From Bradyrhizobium sp. AZCC 1721 (GTDB lineage: Bacteria; Pseudomonadota; Alphaproteobacteria; Rhizobiales; Xanthobacteraceae), in NCBI RefSeq assembly GCF_036924715.1, contig NZ_JAZHSB010000001.1, forward strand, positions 3,587,001 to 3,651,000: DNA of 64,000 bases, read 5' to 3'. A program made the position numbers and the translations under genes. Every line of letters starts with the position of its first letter. Within the stretch, counting starts at the first letter, position 1. The notes below the pieces were generated by a model, which was not told where the DNA came from, ran no database searches, and saw only the letters and a program-made list of their open reading frames with translations. Shown here in pieces: positions 26,678 to 34,200 of the stretch.

Positions 26678-26926
26678 ATGCCGCACAATTGGTGGACCCG
26701 CAAGAACCTCGTTCTCGCCGCCGCCATCGTCTCACTGGCCTGCGCCATCGTTTTCTTTGCGCCCGGCCTGTCCAAACCGGAGCCGGTCTTGAGCGCAGCG
26801 CTTGGTCCGGACTGGCAGTGCAGCCGGCTCGCGTTCGTTTTTACGACCTGCAGCCGGGTCAAGCATAGCCGGTCCATGCCCGTCCGCCTCGCCAAAATCC
26901 CGGTGTGCGGACGTGTGCGGACGTAA
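26678..26926 (+). CDS. Hypothetical protein with N-terminal membrane anchor, 82 aa
   Basis: ATG at 26678 is preceded by AGGAG 8 bases upstream. The N-terminus carries one hydrophobic stretch (LVLAAAIVSLACAIVFFAPG), a signal anchor or signal peptide, then a short region with two cysteines (WQCSRLAFVFTTCSRV). Small size and cysteine pair suggest a periplasmic peptide. Not recognised. Confidence 0.5.
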   Translation: MPHNWWTRKNLVLAAAIVSLACAIVFFAPGLSKPEPVLSAALGPDWQCSRLAFVFTTCSRVKHSRSMPVRLAKIPVCGRVRT

Positions 26927-26970
26927 TAGGATCAGCCTGGAAACGGAGCGGGCCCGAACTGGAGCTTTCG

Positions 26971-27273
26971 ATGCAAAAGCCATGTCGTCTTGTGCTGGCC
27001 GCGTCGGCGGCGGCACTCGTACTCCTGCCGGCCGTCGCGCTGGCGCAGGGCGCGCCGGATGGCGGCACTGCGGCAACGGCAACGCCGTCCCCCGCCGCGC
27101 CGGAAGCCGCCGCGGCCGAAAAGGAGAAGGCGGCGCCGAAGAAAAAGAAACCGGCCAAGATGACCCGGCAGCAGGAGATCGACCGTTCGATCGACCGCGG
27201 CACGGTGCCCGCTCGTTACCGGAGCTCGGTGCCGAAAGAGTATCATCAGTATATTCCGTTCGATAAGCGGTAG
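26971..27273 (+). CDS. Small secreted Ala/Lys-rich protein, 100 aa
   Basis: Signal peptide (MQKPCRLVLAASAAALVLLP, cut after VALAQG), then a disordered Ala/Pro/Glu/Lys linker including APKKKKPAKM, then a conserved-looking tail (RQQEIDRSIDRGTVPARYR ending YHQYIPFDKR). GGAG lies 6 bases before the ATG. Probably periplasmic; no known domain. The tail is the part most likely to be functional. Confidence 0.65.
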   Translation: MQKPCRLVLAASAAALVLLPAVALAQGAPDGGTAATATPSPAAPEAAAAEKEKAAPKKKKPAKMTRQQEIDRSIDRGTVPARYRSSVPKEYHQYIPFDKR

Positions 27274-27522
27274 AGGCGGGCGAATGGCTGCGCCTGGCGT
27301 AGCTCGCTTAGAGCGGGACGGAATGCAGTGTCGGCAGCCCGGATATTGCATGCGATCCGCGCTACCGCGTTTTGCTGATCAATTTGTCACACAGAACCGT
27401 GCGGCGCCCGCTCACCGTACTCGTACGGATTGGCTGTGCACGTAACGCCGATCTATAACGCCCTCGCTTGCAGCGGGGGGCAGGGCGCTCGTTCATCACG
27501 ACGCGCGCTACCACTGGAGGCC

Positions 27523-27557
27523 ACGAGGCCCGGACTCCTAGGCACTCCGGGCCTCGT
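27523..27557. repeat. 12-bp inverted repeat (hairpin)
   Basis: ACGAGGCCCGGA (27523-27534) and TCCGGGCCTCGT (27546-27557) with an 11-base loop. No T tract follows on either strand, so it is not a standard terminator; it may be a REP-like element or part of an RNA. Confidence 0.6.
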
Positions 27558-27679
27558 CTACTCCCGACCGCGAGCCGCCGCTTACCTCGCTTCATCGGCG
27601 CCATCACATCGCAAAACCAAAAGCGCGCCGCGCGCTCGTCGGCATGCGCACAGTGGCTCACTGATCCGTCCGGACCCCC

Positions 27680-27790
27680 TCAACCCAGCAGCCGGTAGAT
27701 GATGCTGGTCGATGCACCGGCCAGGCAGAACGCCAGCGCCATACACACGAGCGCCTCGTCGCGATCGAATTCGGGTGGTGGCGGACTCAA
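27680..27790 (-). CDS. Possible 36-aa membrane peptide
   Basis: Starts at a TTG with GAGG about 5 bases upstream. It reads LSPPPPEFDRDEALVC and then a hydrophobic segment MALAFCLAGASTSIIYRLLG. The acidic N-terminus plus single helix looks protein-like rather than random. An ATG-initiated version exists only if one base is added near 27790. Low confidence. Confidence 0.3.
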   Translation of the reverse strand: MSPPPPEFDRDEALVCMALAFCLAGASTSIIYRLLG

Positions 27791-28297
27791 GGGGGCCTCG
27801 CGCTCGGCCGTTCATTCATGAGACCGGGGAAACGTGTCGAGAGCGTTGCGTTTCCTCACGCCAGGCTATTTCGTGGTCGTTTGCGGCCGGTTCGGTTCCG
27901 CGGCAAAAGCTCAGTGCCTGATCGGCGATTTGCGTTCCGATAAAATCGTTATGATTCAATGGCTTTTTAAAGTTCCCTTAAATCATAAATGAGTTCCTGT
28001 TCAGGCCGCACCGCCGCGCGGCCCGAATAGCCGGGTGCCGCTCCTATCACCTACCCCAGGGAGACGCGCGCTCGGCTATTATGGGCGATGGTCGCCGCCG
28101 GCGCTTCCTTAATAATTGCGGGCGAAGAAAATTTGGCGCAGCTTCTTGGTGCATCTTCGAGCGGATTCCGTTATGGTTGTGTGTCACGATGCCAAGGGAT
28201 GGAACTTTTCTGCCCGAAGGAGGTTCTAAATCAGCCCTATTCTACTCATGTTTTGCAACCAACGATGATAGTCATCGAATCATGATTGGGGACGGTC

Positions 28298-28621
28298 GTG
28301 AACCGGAAAGCCTTAAAATCAATGTCCACGGATGAGCTGTGGGCACTCCACGAAGAAGTAACCGCCAGGCTTGCAACGACTCTGCTTGCAGAGAAGCGCC
28401 TCCTTGAAGATCGCCTGAAGCAGCTCAAGGGCGTGGTCGAAGCTGAGCGCACGAAATCATCGACAGGGCGGCGTCCATATCCGACGGTCGTTCCGAAATT
28501 CCGGAATCCCGATCGGCCGTCCGAGACGTGGGCAGGCCGAGGGAAGACGCCTCGCTGGCTCGCTGCAAAACTGAAATCCGGCAAGCGGATCGATGATTTC
28601 CGAATTAGGAATGTAGCCTAG
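28298..28621 (+). CDS. H-NS family nucleoid-associated protein
   Basis: 107-aa DNA-binding protein. An N-terminal oligomerisation coiled coil (LKSMSTDELWALHEEVTARL, then EKRLLEDRLKQLKG) is joined to a C-terminal H-NS domain (PKFRNPDRPSETWAGRGKTP, then RWLAAKLKSGKRIDDF). The AGRGKTP part corresponds to the minor-groove hook. GTG at 28298 is preferred from the usual N-terminal pattern; a TTG at 28286 and an ATG at 28334 are alternatives. Such proteins bind AT-rich, often foreign, DNA. It sits beside an AT-rich stretch, consistent with autoregulation. Confidence 0.85.
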   Translation: MNRKALKSMSTDELWALHEEVTARLATTLLAEKRLLEDRLKQLKGVVEAERTKSSTGRRPYPTVVPKFRNPDRPSETWAGRGKTPRWLAAKLKSGKRIDDFRIRNVA

Positions 28622-28772
28622 CTAGGCAGGTCTACGGTCGTTCGGCGGCGGCGTGGCTTGCACTTCGCCTGCGAGCGCGAGCTCTCGTTCGATTTGGAAA
28701 TGCCGGGCTTGAAGCGTCTTCATGCTCTCCGGCACCATCTGCGTGACGTCGACCTGGGTTCAGATGCCGGCG

Positions 28773-29084
28773 TCACGGTCTCCCTTCAGCTTTGCTTTCT
28801 TTCAGCTTGCTTGGCGGGGATCTTGGCGGGGATCCTGGGGGCTCCGCATCGAGCGTCGTTTCAATACTCGTCTCGAAGGCTCTGACAATTCCCATGCGCG
28901 CGAACAGCATGGGTCCACGATCTTCGGCGGCATCAATAAGCATCTGGATGGCAAGCCGCCATTCCTGACGTTCGCGTTCGGGCTGAGGAAGGGTCCTGAT
29001 GTAGTCGGCGGCGTCTCGCAGGGTTTGCGCTGGCGGCCCTTTCGGGAGCGGCACAGGCTGAGCGAACGGACGATCCCAGGACAT
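28773..29084 (-). CDS. Hypothetical protein, 103 aa
   Basis: Starts MSWDRPFAQPVPLPKGPPAQ and contains a helical core (TLRDAADYIRTLPQPERERQ, then EWRLAIQMLIDAAEDRGPML). The tail is Pro/Ser/Lys-rich and probably disordered. No signal or membrane helix. The N-terminal proline-rich motif and LRDAADYI segment recur in short Bradyrhizobium hypothetical proteins, from memory. Function unknown. The frame extends upstream to 29297 but with poor composition. Confidence 0.6.
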   Translation of the reverse strand: MSWDRPFAQPVPLPKGPPAQTLRDAADYIRTLPQPERERQEWRLAIQMLIDAAEDRGPMLFARMGIVRAFETSIETTLDAEPPGSPPRSPPSKLKESKAEGRP

Positions 29085-29277
29085 GTTCGACCTCCCGTCA
29101 CAAACTCGAAACGACCGACCGCAAACGATACGCGAAGGCGGCTCGCCCGTCATTAGCTTGCGTGCCGGTGGAACCGAAGCAGGGATTCGACGCGGAGCCC
29201 CGCTGTTAGTTCCATTCTCCAAGGCTGTTTTGTCTCCAAGCCTGCTGCGGTCCTGATGGCGCCTGGTCGCAGATCGA

Positions 29278-29529
29278 TCAGTTTTGAAACGCAACACCGA
29301 CGAAATCGCCTTGCCGCCAGATTACGCGGCATTCGCGAATGTTGTGAAAATTGTCGAAGGTCAATTCGAAATTTAGGGGCAGCAGGTTGAGGTCGTGGAG
29401 TTCAATTCCAGCCCCGGAATTCGTGACATCCTGAACGCGGCAGGTGAAGACACCGCGCCGAGCGTCGAAGAACAGCAACGCGCTTTTCGAAATCGTCGTC
29501 CTTGCGACAGATCGGCGGTCGAATTCCAT
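29278..29529 (-). CDS. PilZ domain protein, 83 aa
   Basis: Single small PilZ domain: an RxxxR motif in FDRRSVART and a D-x-T-x-x-G variant in QDVTNSGAGIEL, the two parts that normally bind cyclic di-GMP. ATG at 29529 begins at the domain edge; an upstream in-frame ATG at 29592 is possible. The second motif has Thr instead of Ser, so binding is plausible but not certain. Stand-alone, no obvious partner nearby. Confidence 0.75.
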   Translation of the reverse strand: MEFDRRSVARTTISKSALLFFDARRGVFTCRVQDVTNSGAGIELHDLNLLPLNFELTFDNFHNIRECRVIWRQGDFVGVAFQN

Positions 29530-29786
29530 CTCGGCTACCAACGGTTCACGCAGCCCTGGCAAGCAGGCTAACGGATTGTCCCAGGGCGGCAATCAGGTTC
29601 GGCCTTTTTCGTAAACAATCAATTTTAATGATTGTAGAAAGTCGCGTTTATCGGGCGGAGCGGCGCCGTCACGACGGTAATAGTTGCGGCTTAAGCACAG
29701 CTCCGACCGTTCCGTTGGCGGAACTCACAATCGGGCTTGATGCGTCGCTGAGAGCCATGGCCCTCTGACATAGAGAGGGGAATCAC

Positions 29787-30062
29787 ATGGCCTTACGTTG
29801 GATGTGTGTGCTGGCGCTGTGTCTGGGTACATCAAGCGCCGCATTTGCGAGTGACCAGTCCGGTGTCTTGCGTCGAATTTCGTGTCCGGTCGTGCGTTAC
29901 TACGTGGCGAAATACAGCGCGCCCGCCGCAGAGCACTGGGCACGGAGCAAGGGCGCGAGCGACGCCGAGATCGAAGCGGCCCGGCGCTGCCTGCAGTCCG
30001 ACACGACGCGAACGGCTAGGGCACCACGAAGGCCGCTGGCGCTAGGCAGCTACGGCTGGTGA
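29787..30062 (+). CDS. Small secreted protein, 91 aa
   Basis: Clear signal peptide (MALRWMCVLALCLGTSSAAF, cut near ASDQ) followed by a short domain, SCPVVRYYVAKYSAPAAEHW and KGASDAEIEAARRCL, with two cysteines that could pair. AGAGGGG lies 6 bases before the ATG. The RYYVAKYS..ARSKGASDAEIEAARRCL pattern is shared by small Bradyrhizobium secreted proteins, from memory; function unknown. Confidence 0.7.
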   Translation: MALRWMCVLALCLGTSSAAFASDQSGVLRRISCPVVRYYVAKYSAPAAEHWARSKGASDAEIEAARRCLQSDTTRTARAPRRPLALGSYGW

Positions 30063-30117
30063 ACAGCGGGCGGGAACGGCGAGGTGCGAGCCACGCCCCA
30101 TCGAAGCGAACCGATTC

Positions 30118-30387
30118 TCAATAGGACTGATACCGCTTCGGGCGCTTGCCGCGCCCGGCATAGTACGGGTTAACGACGCATTGCGCGGAGCGGCCCGATG
30201 CCGACGCCTGACACTGCGCCATCGTTCGATAGTGGCACTCGAAATAGTAGTCCACGAAGCCTTGGTAGACCTGCAGGCAAACGGGGTAGCTCGGATCGTA
30301 GGTCTGGGCTCGGGCGGGTGCGGGCAGGGCGATCGCCGCGGCCAAAATCGTCAGAGCCGCCGTGGCGGGTACGTGCGGTAGTTTCAT
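30118..30387 (-). CDS. DUF3551 family secreted protein, 89 aa
   Basis: Signal peptide (ATAALTILAAAIALPAPARA) followed by the DUF3551 core: YPVCLQVYQGFVDYYFECHY and TMAQCQASASGRSAQCVVNP, then YYAG and a basic tail. Four cysteines in the core are characteristic and probably form two disulfides. ATG at 30387 is chosen for the signal peptide. Many paralogues exist in Bradyrhizobium; no function is known. Confidence 0.85.
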   Translation of the reverse strand: MKLPHVPATAALTILAAAIALPAPARAQTYDPSYPVCLQVYQGFVDYYFECHYRTMAQCQASASGRSAQCVVNPYYAGRGKRPKRYQSY

Positions 30388-30489
30388 CCTAATGCCCTCC
30401 CAGCCTTCCGCACAGAATTGTCGCCGTCTTCTCCCTACGACAGAACACCAGCGCTCCGAGCTTATTCCAGCAGCTAGCACACTCGCCAT

Positions 30490-30747
30490 TCAGACTTCCC
30501 AGTCCTGAAATCCGTACTCGCGATAGATGACGGCGCGATCGGCATGGGGGTTCAGCCGGCACTTGGCCTGGGCGAGATGCAGGTTGATGGTCCCGGGCTG
30601 ACAATTGGCCGCCAAGAGCTTCCGGATATCGTCCATCTGCTGGCGTGACTGCTGGGTCGGCTCGAGCTGCTCAAGTGCGACCAGCGCCGTCGCCAGCGCT
30701 TCCGTGACGACCCATTCGTCGTGGCCGGTGATTCCCTTTTTTGGCAT
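30490..30747 (-). CDS. Hypothetical protein, 85 aa
   Basis: Small soluble protein (MPKKGITGHDEWVVTEALAT, then LVALEQLEPTQQSRQQMDDI), largely helical, with no signal or membrane segment. It ends GFQDWEV. Codon composition matches neighbouring genes. Not recognised; may belong to the group of small orphan proteins in this interval. Confidence 0.6.
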   Translation of the reverse strand: MPKKGITGHDEWVVTEALATALVALEQLEPTQQSRQQMDDIRKLLAANCQPGTINLHLAQAKCRLNPHADRAVIYREYGFQDWEV

Positions 30748-30860
30748 GACGTCCGCATCCTTTGTCAGGGCAACGGAAGCAATCGCTGGCCGGCATCATA
30801 AGCCGAGAATCCAACCGAGACGAGAATGAAGTCGAAATTGCGGAAAAGCGCGAAATGGTA

Positions 30861-30937
30861 TGGCGATCCCAGCAGGATTCGAACCTGCAACCCACGGAGT
30901 AGAAATCCGTTACTCTATCCAGTTGAGCTATGGGACC
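30861..30937 (-). tRNA. tRNA-Arg (anticodon UCU)
   Basis: 77 nt including the encoded CCA end. The acceptor stem GGTCCCA pairs with TGGGATC; the D arm contains AGCTCAACTGGATAGAGTA; the anticodon stem ACGGA/TCCGT encloses loop TTTCTAC, giving anticodon TCT; the T arm has GGTTCGAATCC. It reads AGA codons, which are rare in such GC-rich genomes. Its 3' end faces the orphan-gene region at 25-31 kb. Confidence 0.95.
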
Positions 30938-31245
30938 GTCGGGGCGGTCTCGCCGCCTTGAGCCTTTCTACCACTGCCAATATGAAAAATCCGCCTTCCC
31001 GCCAAGACGGTCGAACCGATTTCCTCAAGGGTGCGACAAAGCCAGACGGCGGGCCGTAGCCTCGGGCCTGCCCCAATATACATGCCTCCCCGCTGACCGT
31101 CTGCTACGGGACGGCCGCGACCGTTTGGACTGCCTAAGCCATGCATGCGACCCTTCCGCAAGCCTTCACCACCGCCATCAGTCCGTCACCTTTTCGCGCC
31201 TTTTTTGGTCGTTACGCGGCATCTGTCCGCGGCAAGGAGCCCATC
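30938..31245. other. Intergenic region upstream of the macroglobulin gene
   Basis: 308 bp holding the tRNA promoter (minus strand) and the promoter of the macroglobulin-pbpC operon (plus strand). AAGGAG at 31234-31239 is the ribosome binding site of the next gene. No other feature seen. Confidence 0.4.
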
Positions 31246-34200
31246 ATGATCGGTTTGGTTCGCGCCACAGTGATTTGCGCCACGCTGGCGCTTGGCCTGA
31301 CGGCGGCGGGGGCCGCGGACAAGGCATTCAAGCGCGACGAGCTGGCCGATTCGGCCGTGAAGCTGGAGGCCCAGATCAAGAGCGAGGCGGGGCCGGTGGC
31401 GAAATCCTCCGCGACGCTGCGCAACGACGCCGACGCCGCCTTCAAGCGCGCCGACTTCCGGGTGGGCCTGCAGATCCTCGGCCAGATCGCGGCGACCACG
31501 CCAGAAGACAGCGCCAACTGGCTGCGGCTCGCCAAGACCATCTTCCAGATCCGCTCCGTCAGTTCCAGCGAACAGACCTTCCTCTATGAGCGCGCCTCGA
31601 CCGCGGCCTACATCGCCTATCAGCGCGCCGGCAACCAGGCCGAGGAGGCTGATGCGCTGGCCGTGCTGGGCCGGGCGATGTCCGAGCGCAAGCTGTGGCG
31701 CCCGGCACTGGATGCGTTGCGGCTATCGCTCGACATGCGCGAGGTCGCCGAGGTCCGCGGCCAGTACGAGAAGATGCGCGACCAGCACGGCTTCCGGCTG
31801 CTCGACTATACCGTCGATTCCGACGGCGCCTCGCCGCGCGCCTGTTTCCAGTTCTCCGAAGACCTCGCCAAGCGGGTCGATTTTGCGCCGTTCGTGGCGC
31901 TTGCCGGCACCGACAAGCCGGCGCTGACGAGCGAAGGCAAGCAGCTCTGCATCGACGGGCTGAAGCATGGCGAGCGCTACAACATCAACCTGCGCGCCGG
32001 CCTGCCGTCCACGGTGAAGGAGAGTCTGCCGAAATCGGCCGAGTTCAACGTCTATGTCCGCGACCGCAAGCCGTTCGTGCGCTTCACCGGCCGCGCCTAT
32101 GTGCTGCCGCGCACCGGCCAGCGCGGCATTCCGCTGGTCAGCGTCAATACGCCCTCGGTGAACGTCAACGTGTTCCGGATCGGCGACCGGAACCTGATCA
32201 ACACGGTGGTCGACAGCGATTTTCAGAAGACGCTCTCCAGCTATCAGCTCTCCGATCTCGGCAACGAGCGCGGCGCCAAGGTCTGGTCCGGCGAGCTCGC
32301 CACCGCCTCGACGCTGAACCAGGACGTTGTGACGGCTTTCCCGGTCGACCAGGTGCTCGGAGATCTGCAGCCGGGCGTCTACGTGATGACGGCCGCCGCC
32401 AAGGGCCCGGGCAGCAGCAGCGACGATGACGGCACACTGGCGACGCAATGGTTCATCGTCTCCGACATGGGGCTAACGGCGTTTTCCGGCAATGACGGCA
32501 TCCAGGTTGTTTTTGTCAATTCGCTGGCTTCGACCGACCCGGTCGCCAAGGCCGAAGTGCGGCTGGTCGCGCGCAACAACGAGATCCTGGCCACGCGCAA
32601 GACCGACGATGCCGGTCACGTGCTGTTCGAGGCGGGGCTTGCGCGCGGCGAGGGCGGGCTCTCGCCGGCGTTGCTGACGGTGATGAGCGAGAAGGCGGAC
32701 TACGCCTTCCTCAGCCTGAAGACCAATGCCTTCGACCTCACCGACCGCGGCGTGTCAGGACGGATCGTGCCGCCTGGTGCCGACGCCTTCGTCTATGCCG
32801 AGCGCGGGGTCTACCGGTCGAACGAGACCGTCTACCTGACCGCGCTGCTGCGCGACGGGCAGGGCAACGCCTTGGCCGGCGGGCCGCTGACGCTGGTGAT
32901 CGAGCGGCCGGACGGCGTCGAATTCCGCCGCGCCCAGCTCCCCGACCAGGGCGCGGGTGGCCGCTCCATGGCCGTGCCGCTCAATTCGGCGGTCCCGACC
33001 GGGACCTGGCGGGTGCGCGCCTTTACCGACCCCAAGGGCTCGTCCGTCGGCGAGACCACCTTCATGGTCGAGGACTACATCCCCGAACGGATCGAATTCG
33101 ACGTCTCGGCCAAGGAAAAGGTGATCAAGGCTGAGACCCCGGTTGAACTGAAGGTCGCTGGCAAGTTCCTTTATGGTGCGCCGGCGTCGGGCCTGCAGCT
33201 CGAAGGCGACATGCTGGTCGCCCCCGCAGCCTCCGGGCGGCCCGGCTATCCCGGCTATCAGTTCGGTGTGGAGGACGAGGAAACCGCTTCCAACGAGCGC
33301 ACCCCGATCGAGAACCTGCCGGAGGCCGACGCCAATGGTGTTGCGACCTTCCCGGTGTCGCTGGCGAAGGCGCCGACCTCGACCCAGCCGCAGGAGGCGC
33401 AGATCTTCATCCGGATGGTGGAGACCGGCGGCCGCGCGGTCGAGCGCAAGCTGGTGCTCCCCGTGGCGCCGACCGCGGCCCTGATCGGCATCAAGCCGCT
33501 GTTCGGCGACAAGAGCGTCGCTGAAGGCGACAAGGCCGAGTTCGACGTGGTCTTCGTCAGCCCTGACGGCAAGCAACTGTCGCGCGACGGCCTGCGCTAC
33601 GAACTCTTGAAGATGGAGTCGCGCTATCAGTGGTATCGTCAGAATTCGTCCTGGGAATATGAGCCGGTCAAATCCACCAAACGCGTTGCCGATGGCGACC
33701 TGACGCTGACATCAGACAAGGCGGCGCGGGTGTCGGTCGCGCCGGAGCCCGGCCGCTATCGCCTGGACGTCAAATCGATTGAGGCGGATGGCCCGATCAC
33801 CTCGGTGCAGTTCGACGTCGGCTGGTATTCCGACGGCAGCGCCGATACGCCGGACCTGTTGGAGACCTCGATCGACAAGCCGGAATACGCCTCCGGCGAC
33901 ACCATGGTGGTGTCGGTCAATGCCCGCACCGCCGGGAAGCTCACCATCAACGTGCTCGGCGACCGCCTGCTGACGACCCAGACCGTCGACGTCAAGGAAG
34001 GCACCCAGCAGGTCAAACTGACCGTCGGCAAGGATTGGGGCACAGGCGCCTATGTGCTGGCGACGCTGCGGCGACCGCTGGACGCGGCGGCGTTGCGGAT
34101 GCCCGGACGGGCGATCGGGCTAAAATGGTTCGGGATCGACAAGAAGGCGCGCACGCTCCAAGTCGCGCTGTCGCCGCCACCGCTGGTTCGGCCCGGCACC

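Larger units (their letters stand above)
27274..28297. other. Gene-poor 1-kb region
   Basis: No confident protein gene or RNA. It holds one long GC-rich hairpin (27523-27557), a possible 36-aa ORF on the minus strand (27680-27790), and an AT-rich stretch at about 27930-28000 upstream of the H-NS family gene. The remaining open frames have poor codon composition. Confidence 0.5.

Noticed and set aside
29741..29770. EcfG-type (GGAAC..CGTT) promoter before the small secreted protein
   Set aside because: GGAAC is present, but the spacer is 18 bases and the second element reads CGTC; too weak to list.
30861..30937. Active integration site at the tRNA
   Set aside because: No integrase and no duplicated tRNA 3' end were found in the neighbouring 6 kb.
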